The notes under the pieces are model-generated. The model was not told where the DNA came from. It ran no database searches and saw nothing but the letters and a program-made list of their open reading frames with translations. Below are positions 16,801-23,332 of a stretch of DNA of 33,769 bases, one piece after another. The stretch comes from Micrococcales bacterium (lineage in GTDB: Bacteria; Actinomycetota; Actinomycetes; Actinomycetales; Microbacteriaceae). The stretch is from NCBI GenBank assembly GCA_947452985.1, contig CANGEU010000014.1, forward strand, positions 1-33,769, read 5' to 3'. The translations under genes and the position numbers were made by a program. Position 1 is the stretch's first letter, and each line of letters starts with the position of its first letter.

Positions 16801-18324
16801 CCGGAGCACCAGGATGGCGATGTTCACGACGTTGAACTAGAGAAACACGGCAAGGTGTTCTTGGGCGGCGAGGGTTCCGGCGACGGCGACCGCGTTGACA
16901 AGCTTGAACAAGACGGCGACGACACCCCTCGATATGACTCGATCGATAACGAGCGTTCGGCGAACAAGGTTCCAACCGGTGTTCCAGGCCAGACCCACAT
17001 TCACGGTGATGGTTTCACCCCAGACACCACGGTGACCATCGGCGGAAAGCCGGCAACCGTGGTTTCGGTGGATGACCGCGGTGAAGACCTAGTCGTGCAG
17101 ATTCCTGCACCAGACAACGACCACAAGGGCGGAGCGGATCACAACCGTAAGCCTGCCGATGTTGTTATCTCGGTTCCAGGTGAGGATCCAATCACCGTTC
17201 CAGAAGCGTTTGGTTACACCGACCGCCTTGAGCCTCAGAAGATCACACCGAACGGTGACCACTTCAATTCCGATAAGGATGATGAAGATAAGAAGGGTAA
17301 GGTTCAGGACGACGAAGCCATCACTGGAAACATCCCAAGTGGTGAGCCGGTAGTTGCAGTATCAAAGACCCCTGAGGTTTGTACCGTCGACGACGAAAAC
17401 CGAGTTCACTACCTCCACCGTGGTGATTGCAAGGTTGTCATTGATGCACCGGCAACCTTGGGGTACGCTGACCCAGCACCGGTCACCGAGGTTATTCCGG
17501 TTGCAGGTCTTGACCCACAGTTGGCACCACCAACTCTTCCAGACCTAACCACCCCTTCGGTACCAGACACCGGCTACCAGCTGCCTCCAGCAGTTACTGC
17601 GGATCCTGAAATCCCAGTGGTCTTCGTGGCTACCACCCCAGATGTCTGTGTGGTCGGTACCGACGGTGTAGTTACCCCGATTGACACCTCGGTTGATTGC
17701 ACCATTCAGGTGACTACCCCGGGCACCACTATTTACGAACCGACTGCACCAACCGCACCACCGGTAACGTTCACCGTGCCACACACCGCTTGGATTCCTC
17801 CAACGCCGGTGGATGGCGTGGTTACGGAACCAACCGTGCCTTCGGTTTCGATTCCTGGCACTGGCGGTACCGCGATGCTTGGAAAGGACTTGAGCTTCAA
17901 GTACGACAAGGCGAAGGGCACGTTGACCCCAACCGCCTGGGGTATTTACTTCGGCCCAATCAAGGCAACCATTAACTACTCGTGGACCAAGGCGGACAGC
18001 TCAACCGGCACCGGCACCTGCGTGGTCAACTGGGGTGTCTTGAAGAAGTGGACGAAGCTCAGCAAGGCCGATCAGAAGAAGTACAAGAAGCCGCTGGCTG
18101 CCAAGGTGTTCACGACTACCGCCAACTGTAAGGTGAACCCGGCTGCCAAGGCTGCGCTTGCGGTTGCTGGTACTTCGTTCACAGCCACTTCAGATGTTCT
18201 TCGCACACGTATGTGGCCTGCCACCTACAAGCCGGAAAAGCCGATCATCCCAGGTGTTCGTCTGCAGCCGGTTCCAATTGAGCCAAGAACCCGTCACTAC
18301 ACGTTGGTAATCAACACCCAGTAG
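13858..18324 (+). CDS. Large secreted multidomain protein with delta-60 beta-propeller repeats
   Basis: A 1488-residue secreted protein of unknown function. Signal peptide 1-28 (cleavage after ALA). Residues about 60-540 carry ELYSTDGT-type repeats (near 64, 130, 299, 354 and 471). A Pro linker spans 545-550. A cadherin-like beta-sandwich lies at about 551-652 with Cys555 and Cys581. Seven delta-60 repeats cover about 662-1021, enough for one seven-bladed propeller. An IPT/TIG domain follows at about 1028-1123, then two Ig-like units each with a TPxVC...DC cysteine pair (about 1165-1300). The lysine-rich C-terminus lacks an LPXTG signal and a final membrane helix, so release or non-covalent wall binding is inferred. 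The propeller is unusually rich in Asp and Lys. ATG 13858 follows AGAGGGGA. It converges on the GT2 gene with a 3-nt gap. Confidence 0.85.
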   Translation: MSKVTKFLASVAATALVLTGLTVMPALAGGAGAPYTVTQVKTGMPVSSELVAGTTRVFWKNGAELWTSDGTTTQSVHTFASHDSFALTQSSPQYTEGGFYDTSYYIHRSVFVGDTVYFWVASATNDWDIWKSNGTVAGTVKVTSLSLNYGVRNSGQTPPSLFVNGTDIYFWSERFDVNYNHFRDLRKLNTLTGTNAVVTNSPTTNVCSDQMFGHQYSFAVVAGKLYFDWVTDCVNHVGVINLATNAYIDLQPSGLASGSVISMATPSEFSVLGSKVYYIATEVTSADFANNARWNWQSELYSTDGTVAGTSKVASLNPGSLGAGNPKMPMLRPTTIGSYLYFLGWDSALSANSIYRTDGTSAPVVWIPGDTFGNAGARTNTPASWVTTGGVTYLVADAQHSSGGQQMYSVNLATKAVTWITPTLPASADSVGIIDQPWAATDYTTPITWDGKVWWVGRTNADNGDKGLNVFYTDGTVANTANLTGYLGDNNQGIGYIGDYADIDQFARNATVPLAATTTSVWFLRGPAGASDWSLYKIAATPVTPPPPPPVTLTCAAEITKLKVEAETATALDPVFNKNTCEYSIKVDAKTSKADFTPTFVPATVNVKVGGTSISTTLKSTKTQSVTLGASGTTTQVDFVFGSNTYRVNVQRGTPAVSGARDQNFTAPTLNGAVKTVDKDEKKESDEDGNKKKVEVTIIGGDFDKKVAKLDDNGKKDEVFAAKVPEINGTVEKVKVDDEHRIIVAGNFTTPEGDKDIIRLKPDGSKDKSFDAPDLGGSNAKVKDVDIQKDGKIVVVGDFDDSSKSNVKRLKDDGKEDTVFESKLPDIGGEVKAVKVQDDGKILLGGHFENAGGDNDHDKIVRVEKDGKIDNTFKPAINGAHFNDDVEDIETQKDGKIIVVGKSDKTSEGEADQVTRLKKDGKEDETFNFDGNIPAGKKVESVKVRDSGDIYIAGDFDNVGDDDGDKIAKVKKDGHVDNDFNPEHQDGDVHDVELEKHGKVFLGGEGSGDGDRVDKLEQDGDDTPRYDSIDNERSANKVPTGVPGQTHIHGDGFTPDTTVTIGGKPATVVSVDDRGEDLVVQIPAPDNDHKGGADHNRKPADVVISVPGEDPITVPEAFGYTDRLEPQKITPNGDHFNSDKDDEDKKGKVQDDEAITGNIPSGEPVVAVSKTPEVCTVDDENRVHYLHRGDCKVVIDAPATLGYADPAPVTEVIPVAGLDPQLAPPTLPDLTTPSVPDTGYQLPPAVTADPEIPVVFVATTPDVCVVGTDGVVTPIDTSVDCTIQVTTPGTTIYEPTAPTAPPVTFTVPHTAWIPPTPVDGVVTEPTVPSVSIPGTGGTAMLGKDLSFKYDKAKGTLTPTAWGIYFGPIKATINYSWTKADSSTGTGTCVVNWGVLKKWTKLSKADQKKYKKPLAAKVFTTTANCKVNPAAKAALAVAGTSFTATSDVLRTRMWPATYKPEKPIIPGVRLQPVPIEPRTRHYTLVINTQ
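15841..16920 (+). repeat. Seven delta-60 protein repeats
   Basis: Codons 662-1021 encode seven repeats of about 45-54 residues following the pattern F-x-P...V..V..Q.DGKI.V.G.F......I.RL..DG..D. Sequence is diverged between copies, so this is a protein-level repeat and not a DNA tandem array. The third copy has 22 charged residues out of 50. Confidence 0.8.
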
Positions 18325-18327
18325 TGG

Positions 18328-19419
18328 TTAGAGGCTAGTAAGGAGCCCCGCACGATCGCCGGCTAGCAGTAGCGGGATGAGAGTGCGGGGCTGCTGCTTT
18401 AAAGAGGAGAAGTCGTTGAAGCCAGTTGCCTTGAAAATCTTCTTGGCGGCATCTGCCAAGGTGTCGAAGTAAAGCTGGTCGGTAACCTTCACGCTTGGCA
18501 GGTAGTAGCCGAGGTCGTGGGTGGCGACAATCCGCCCGTACTCGTAGAGCAGGGTTGGTTCGTTTTTCAAAACGTCTACGGTGTCAAAGATGGCTTTGAT
18601 GCGGTCGTTTAGGTTTCGCATTTCCGCGCGCTTTTGGGTGATCGACTTGGTGTCGCCGGTGCGAACGCGCCAAAGGTAGCTAGGAGCGCTCACCGAGCTG
18701 AAAGTACCAGCCGTTAGGTAGAGCTTGGTCATGACCGCCATGTCTTCGTAGAGCACGTTTTCTGGGAAACGGAAAGCTTGTCCTGCCCAAAGCTCGAACG
18801 AGATTAGTTTGTTCCAAGCCGTGACATCGCTCATGAACTCGGGCTGCTCGGTCAGGTTGGTGCGGTGCAGGTCTTTGGCGTAGAGCGCTGGGCGGCGAGA
18901 TTGCTTCTTAAGGCCCATCATGCGAACTGGGTTTCCAACCACCAGCTTCACCTGGTCGGCTTTGGCAGCTGCTAGGTAGTTAGCAATTGCGTTCGATGGC
19001 AGGAGGTCGTCGGAGTCAACGAAGAGAATCCAGTCGCTCTTAGCGATTGCCTGAACTCCAGTGTTTCGAGCCGCGCCGAGGCCGTTGTTTTTCTTGGTCA
19101 CCAGTTCGAAGTTTGGGTGCTCGGCAACAAAGCGCTTTGCAATCTTGGCCGAACCGTCGGTCGAACCGTCGTCGACCATAATCACCTTCACGTTGCGGTG
19201 AGTCTGAGCCGCCAGGCTCAGCAGGCAAACCTCCAGGTAGGCCTCAACGTTATAGATCGGAACCACAACGGTGACCAGCGGCAAACTGCTATCGATGGTT
19301 TTAGACGCACGCTTGCGAAGTTTGAGTAGGTGCCTTGCGTAAAGCAACTTCTCGGCTGGCTCGTTATCCAGAATGGCGTTTGCCACCTTGGCGAGAGGCT
19401 TTCGAAGTGCACCCAGCAT
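18328..19419 (-). CDS. GT2 family glycosyltransferase
   Basis: A 363-residue GT-A fold family 2 glycosyltransferase. The core begins near residue 47 with VTVVVPIYNVEAYLEVCL, followed by VDDGSTDGS, NNGLGAARNTG and the metal-binding FVDSDD. The N-terminal 45 residues are basic and the C-terminal part is unassigned. It starts 2 nt after the galU stop, the last gene of an operon with galU, a LicC-like gene and two TagF-family genes, so it likely adds a sugar to the wall polymer or its linkage unit. UDP-glucose made by GalU is a plausible donor, though unproven. Confidence 0.9.
   Translation of the reverse strand: MLGALRKPLAKVANAILDNEPAEKLLYARHLLKLRKRASKTIDSSLPLVTVVVPIYNVEAYLEVCLLSLAAQTHRNVKVIMVDDGSTDGSAKIAKRFVAEHPNFELVTKKNNGLGAARNTGVQAIAKSDWILFVDSDDLLPSNAIANYLAAAKADQVKLVVGNPVRMMGLKKQSRRPALYAKDLHRTNLTEQPEFMSDVTAWNKLISFELWAGQAFRFPENVLYEDMAVMTKLYLTAGTFSSVSAPSYLWRVRTGDTKSITQKRAEMRNLNDRIKAIFDTVDVLKNEPTLLYEYGRIVATHDLGYYLPSVKVTDQLYFDTLADAAKKIFKATGFNDFSSLKQQPRTLIPLLLAGDRAGLLTSL
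18344..18392. terminator. Long inverted repeat at the end of the convergent pair (weak terminator candidate)
   Basis: AGCCCCGCAC (18344-18353) and GTGCGGGGCT (18383-18392) are a perfect 10-bp inverted repeat with a 29-nt loop, lying inside the 3' end of the GT2 gene. On the plus strand GCTGCTTT follows, a poor T-tract. It might stop transcripts of the large secreted-protein gene. Confidence 0.4.
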
Positions 19420-19421
19420 GG

Positions 19422-20318
19422 TTAGAGAGTCTTGGCGTATTCCTTGAGCCAGGCGCTGAGCTCTGGGCCAATGTCTTCACGGCGAGTACCAAGGATCATG
19501 GCAGCCTTTAGGAAACCAACCTTGTCGCCGGTGTCGAAGCGGTCGCCGCTGAAGATTACTCCGCGAACCCCGCCGGCAACCTCTGGGTTTGCAACCGCTG
19601 CCTCTAGGGCGTCGGTTAGCTGAATTTCGCCGCCGCGGCCAGGCTTGGTTCGCTCAAGCAGGGTAAACATCTCTGGGCGAAGAACGTAGCGACCGATGAC
19701 CGCAAGATTTGATGGAGCATCTTCGGTCTTCGGCTTTTCAACTAGGTCGTTCACGATCACGACGTCGCCAACTTCGGTCTTGGTAACCGCAGCACAGCCG
19801 TACATCGAAATCTCGGAAGGGTCTACCTCCATAAGAGCAATGACGTTGTCGCCGGTCGCTTCGTGAATTTGAATCATGCGTCCGAGCAGAGGGTCGTGTG
19901 CGTCGATGACGTCGTCGCCGAGGAGAACGGCAAACGAGTTGTTGCCAATGTGCTGCTTGCCGGTGAGCACGGCGTGGCCGAGACCCTTAGGGTCGCCCTG
20001 TCGGGTGTAGTAGATGTCGGCGAGGTGGCTGGACTCTTGAACCTGCTCAAGGCGGTCTTCATCGCCCTTCGCCATCAGGGTCTGCTCAAGTTCGGCGACT
20101 CGGTCGAAGTGGTTTTCAAGGGCGCTCTTGTTGCGACCGGTGATCATCAGGATGTCGGTCAGGCCGGTGTCTACCGCTTCTTCAACGACGTACTGAATCA
20201 CTGGCTTGTCGACCAACGGGAGCATTTCTTTAGGCAGGGCCTTGGTGGCAGGAAGGAAGCGAGTTCCTAGTCCGGCAACCGGAATTAGGGCCTTGGTGAC
20301 CTTGTAACTTCTGGACAT
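19422..20318 (-). CDS. galU: UTP-glucose-1-phosphate uridylyltransferase GalU
   Basis: A 298-residue enzyme making UDP-glucose from UTP and glucose 1-phosphate. The N-terminal signature reads VAGLGTRFLPATKALPKEML, followed by VDKPVIQYVVEEA. GLGHAVL and the LVEKP block are also present. Length is normal. ATG 20318 follows AGGGGAAC. It lies 7 nt downstream of the LicC-like gene. Glucose 1-phosphate could also come from the phosphorylase-like enzyme encoded at 9985-11451, an inferred link between the sugar and cell-surface modules. Confidence 0.95.
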   Translation of the reverse strand: MSRSYKVTKALIPVAGLGTRFLPATKALPKEMLPLVDKPVIQYVVEEAVDTGLTDILMITGRNKSALENHFDRVAELEQTLMAKGDEDRLEQVQESSHLADIYYTRQGDPKGLGHAVLTGKQHIGNNSFAVLLGDDVIDAHDPLLGRMIQIHEATGDNVIALMEVDPSEISMYGCAAVTKTEVGDVVIVNDLVEKPKTEDAPSNLAVIGRYVLRPEMFTLLERTKPGRGGEIQLTDALEAAVANPEVAGGVRGVIFSGDRFDTGDKVGFLKAAMILGTRREDIGPELSAWLKEYAKTL

Positions 20319-20325
20319 TGTTCCC

Positions 20326-21018
20326 CTAGAACATTTCGTTTACGCGTTGAAGATCTTCGTCGAAGTCGATCTCGATGGCGTAAAGGTCTGAGATGTCGAT
20401 GGCCTTGAACTTCAGGCCGTCGCGCTCGATGGCAACTTCAATGCCGCGCTCGAAGTAGTCCTGGTCGCCCACTTCGTCTAGGCGTTCAATTAGCTTGGAC
20501 TTGTCGGCAGCTGAAACGTAGTTGATGCCAACAGCTTCGCCAAGTCCGCCAACAACGACCTTAGACAGTTCGTTGATGTAGCCGGCGTCGTCCAGGGTGT
20601 ATTTGACTTCTTCGTCGCTCACCTTTGAGGTGTTGACCACGATGAACGACTGGTTTGCGTCGATCTGCGGCTTCACGCGGTTTAGAACTTCTGGGTCGTA
20701 AACCACGTCGCCGTTCATCCACAGCACGCCGCCGTCGCCAGAAGCGCGAACCGCCTTGAGCAGCGACTTCGAGGTGTTGGTCTGGTCGTAGAGCTCGTTG
20801 TAAACGAAGGTTGCTTCAGGGAAGCGCTCGATGATTGCCTCGAGCTTGAAACCGACCACAATCATCAGGCGGTAGGTGTCACCGAAACCGTGCTTGATGT
20901 TGTCGATCTGCTGCTTCATGATTGAGCGGCCATCGCGGAGTTCGGTTAGCGGCTTTGGCAGTGGGCGAGCCAGTCTGGTGCCCATGCCCGCGGCGAGAAT
21001 TACTACCTGTTGAGACAT
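20326..21018 (-). CDS. LicC-like phosphocholine/polyol-phosphate nucleotidyltransferase
   Basis: A 230-residue sugar-nucleotidyltransferase-fold enzyme. The signature VILAAGMGTRLARPLPKPLTEL covers residues 5-26, and the metal-binding Asp lies in WMNGDVV near residue 104. The compact size and the C-terminal YAIEIDFDEDLQRVN resemble LicC/phosphocholine cytidylyltransferase-like proteins. Beside two glycerophosphotransferase-family genes, a CDP-alcohol donor for the wall polymer is the likely product (CDP-choline, or CDP-glycerol if specificity differs). No Shine-Dalgarno site is seen; TAAACT ends 6 nt before the ATG and starts with the stop codon of the upstream gene, so the gene may have its own leaderless promoter inside the operon. 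Confidence 0.82.
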   Translation of the reverse strand: MSQQVVILAAGMGTRLARPLPKPLTELRDGRSIMKQQIDNIKHGFGDTYRLMIVVGFKLEAIIERFPEATFVYNELYDQTNTSKSLLKAVRASGDGGVLWMNGDVVYDPEVLNRVKPQIDANQSFIVVNTSKVSDEEVKYTLDDAGYINELSKVVVGGLGEAVGINYVSAADKSKLIERLDEVGDQDYFERGIEVAIERDGLKFKAIDISDLYAIEIDFDEDLQRVNEMF

Positions 21019-21024
21019 AGGTCA

Positions 21025-21030
21025 AGTTTA
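21025..21030 (-). promoter_or_regulatory. Internal -10 box TAAACT formed partly by a stop codon
   Basis: On the minus strand TAAACT precedes the ATG at 21018 by 6 nt. Its first three bases are the TAA stop (21030-21028) of the upstream glycerophosphotransferase gene. Confidence 0.5.
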
Positions 21031-22134
21031 GGCGTGGAACACCGCATCGACCACTCTTGCCGATGCCTTTCCGTCTTCTAGCCGGTTGAACTTTTTGCGC
21101 CAATTCTTGTAGTTTTGCGCGAATTTGGCTTCGGTTTTGGGCAGAGTCTTTAAAACTTGGACAACCTCGGCGGCAGATTTTAGGATCGGTCCCGGTGCTT
21201 CCTTCTCGAAATCGAAATAGAACCCTCGAAGTGCACGGTAGCTGTCTAGGTCTGGGCAGAGAAACAGCATGGGTTTGCCGGTAACGCTGAAGTCAAACAT
21301 AACCGATGAATAGTCGGTGACCAGAACATCGGCTGCTAGATATAGGTCGGTTACGTCTGGGTAGTCGGTAACGTCGATGGTTCCATCGGAAAGTTTGCGT
21401 TCGCTGGCGGCGGTGTTGGTGTGGCCGCGATAAAGCAGCGTGAAGTTGCTCGGAAGTTTTATCTGTTCCAGGTTGTTTACTGAGGCCCAGTTGCCAGCTT
21501 CGTCGCGGGCATTGTCGCGCCAGGTTGGGGCGTAGAGCAGCACGGTTTGGCCGGCCGCGATTCCGAGCTTCTCTCGAAGTCCTTGCGATTTCGGTTTAGC
21601 CAGTCGGTCGTTGCGCGGATAGCCAGTTTCCAGAAGGCGCCCGCGGAAACCGAAGGCTCGAGGGAAAATCTCACTGCTGAACTGGTTAGGGGAAACCAGG
21701 TAATCCCAGTAGCCAGCTTCGCGCTTCATCGCGTTGTTGTAGCCCTCGGTCAACTGGTTCTTGTCGATGTCTTTGCCAATGCGCTTCAGCGGTGTTCCGT
21801 GCCAAGTCTGTAGATAGATCTGCCCAGGACGCTTTCGGAAATACTGCGGCAGGTTGTTGTTACTGACTAAATATTTGGATTGGGCTAGGGCGGCAAACCA
21901 CGACGGCGTGCCAACCACGACCTTCGATGCGCCGGCGGGGACTTCCTGAGCGTCGTCGATTACCGCCCAAACCTTTTTCAGTTTCGGCTGGGTTTTTTGT
22001 AATTCGCGAAAAATGTCGAGCGGGGAGTCGCTCACCTGGCGACCACCGAACGAAACGAACAGCACCTGGCTCACAAGTTTGCCGGAGCGCGGTTTGTAGG
22101 TTAGGCGGCGGGTGACCTTCTCGGTAAATGCCAT
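21028..22134 (-). CDS. CDP-glycerol glycerophosphotransferase family protein (TagF-like)
   Basis: A 368-residue member of the Glyphos_transf family, which adds glycerol phosphate or related units to teichoic-acid-like polymers at the inner face of the membrane. Diagnostic motifs: WHGTPLKRIG with His112, GYPRND at 171-176, APTWRD, YRGHTN with His238, and TDYSSVMFDF at 273-282, which is the CDP-ligand pocket of TagF. It lacks the long N-terminal extension of Bacillus/Staphylococcus TagF, in keeping with TagB-like or actinobacterial forms. Its ATG overlaps the preceding stop by one base (TAATG). Specificity for glycerol versus another polyol is not visible. Confidence 0.88.
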   Translation of the reverse strand: MAFTEKVTRRLTYKPRSGKLVSQVLFVSFGGRQVSDSPLDIFRELQKTQPKLKKVWAVIDDAQEVPAGASKVVVGTPSWFAALAQSKYLVSNNNLPQYFRKRPGQIYLQTWHGTPLKRIGKDIDKNQLTEGYNNAMKREAGYWDYLVSPNQFSSEIFPRAFGFRGRLLETGYPRNDRLAKPKSQGLREKLGIAAGQTVLLYAPTWRDNARDEAGNWASVNNLEQIKLPSNFTLLYRGHTNTAASERKLSDGTIDVTDYPDVTDLYLAADVLVTDYSSVMFDFSVTGKPMLFLCPDLDSYRALRGFYFDFEKEAPGPILKSAAEVVQVLKTLPKTEAKFAQNYKNWRKKFNRLEDGKASARVVDAVFHA

Positions 22135-23294
22135 TACTTGCCCAGGATCGCCTTCGTGGCCTTCATGAACAAAGCGTCAGCCTTCTGGGTGTCTGCCCCG
22201 GCAATGTAGTACGCGCGAATCTTTTTGCGCTTGGCGGCCAGTTTTGCGTCGTCGTTCAATAGCTCGTTAGTTAGCGCATCCTTTTGGGTGAGCACATTCC
22301 CACCCTCGGCAATTGGGTAGCGCTTAGTGAACTTTGCTGGCGACTCGTCCATGCTGACCAGCAGGTAGGGCTTCAACGAGTAAAGCCAGTCGCTGACAAT
22401 TCCGGAAAGGTCTGAAATTAGAACGTCGCTCAGATTCACAACCTGAGATACGGTTCGTTCACTTTCGGCAGCTGGGCCATACAGGTGATCCTTGCCATCG
22501 GCCTTGAGTAGTTCCCAAACCTGTTCGATGATGGCGCGGTCGCTAGCGTCGCGGTGCGAGAACGGGTGCGGGCGGAACACTACTCGGTGCCCCAGGCGAA
22601 TCAGTTCGCGGGTGTAAGCCGGCGCGAGCCCGAGGCTGGTGTAAACCTCGCCGTCGGCTGAGCCACCCCAGGTTGGGGCAATCAGAACGGTCTTACGTTT
22701 TCCAGCTGGCTTGGATGCCACCTTGATGTCGGCAAGCTGCGGGCGACCGACCAAAACGAACTTCTCTTTGCGGATCAGAACGCCGTTGCGCTCATAACGG
22801 TCAACTGCCGCCTGGCCGGAAACAAAGATTTTGGTGAACATGCCGGTGGCTGGGTTGAACGAAGCGGTCTTCTCGCTGTCGCCGTGCAAAAGCTGCACAT
22901 GCACGATGCCTGGGTACTTCGCGGCGTCCGAGTTATAAGGAGCGTTGTTCACATAAAAGAGGAGTTTCAGTTCGCGGTTGTTTGGCACCTGCTCGAAGTG
23001 CTTCACAAGATGAACTGGCGCCTTAGTCAACTTCTTGATGTGAGGCACGAGATCTCCGTTTCGAATAATCACATCGAATGGTTCGCCAACCTTCTCGAAA
23101 ATTGGAAGCCAAAGTTTCAGTTGGTAAAGCGCTGCCACCGAGCCGTCGAAGAGCACAGCGAACCGAACCGAAGACGAATAGCCGGCGGCGGTAGCACGAG
23201 GACGAAGCCGACGAGCGATAGCGGCCGAAGCGCGCGAAACAAAGTCGAATCCGGAAGCAACCGGAGCCAGGGTCTTACGAAGCGCAGAGGTCAT
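22134..23294 (-). CDS. Second CDP-glycerol glycerophosphotransferase-family protein, diverged
   Basis: A 386-residue protein of the same family. The motifs are recognisable but altered: LLHGDSEK with His137 where the neighbour has WHGTPLK, VGRPQ, APTWGG, RPHP with His243, and SDLSG at 294-298 in place of TDYSS. About 40 basic, Ala-rich residues come first and may bind the membrane surface. The divergence suggests a different step from the next gene, for example priming versus chain extension, or a different donor. It is the first gene of the operon. No ribosome site is seen; TAAACT ends 6 nt before the ATG. Confidence 0.8.
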   Translation of the reverse strand: MTSALRKTLAPVASGFDFVSRASAAIARRLRPRATAAGYSSSVRFAVLFDGSVAALYQLKLWLPIFEKVGEPFDVIIRNGDLVPHIKKLTKAPVHLVKHFEQVPNNRELKLLFYVNNAPYNSDAAKYPGIVHVQLLHGDSEKTASFNPATGMFTKIFVSGQAAVDRYERNGVLIRKEKFVLVGRPQLADIKVASKPAGKRKTVLIAPTWGGSADGEVYTSLGLAPAYTRELIRLGHRVVFRPHPFSHRDASDRAIIEQVWELLKADGKDHLYGPAAESERTVSQVVNLSDVLISDLSGIVSDWLYSLKPYLLVSMDESPAKFTKRYPIAEGGNVLTQKDALTNELLNDDAKLAAKRKKIRAYYIAGADTQKADALFMKATKAILGK

Positions 23295-23300
23295 GCCACA

Positions 23301-23306
23301 AGTTTA
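23301..23306 (-). promoter_or_regulatory. -10 box TAAACT of the wall-polymer operon
   Basis: On the minus strand TAAACT, then TGTGGC, then ATG at 23294. This predicts a leaderless mRNA. The box lies only 14 nt from the divergent -10 candidate of the alpha-glucosidase gene. Confidence 0.55.
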
Positions 23307-23319
23307 GTTTTTACTCACT

Positions 23320-23325
23320 TACGAT
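23320..23325 (+). promoter_or_regulatory. -10 box TACGAT of the alpha-glucosidase gene
   Basis: TACGAT ends 7 nt before the ATG at 23333, and no Shine-Dalgarno match is present, predicting a leaderless mRNA. No clear -35 box was found. Confidence 0.5.
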
Positions 23326-23332
23326 TGTTCTT

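Noticed and set aside
15807-16827. Two long minus-strand open frames (181 and 185 codons)
   Set aside because: Both are antisense to the delta-60 repeat region. The Asp/Lys-rich codons there read as stop-free frames in reverse; no ribosome site or family similarity was seen.
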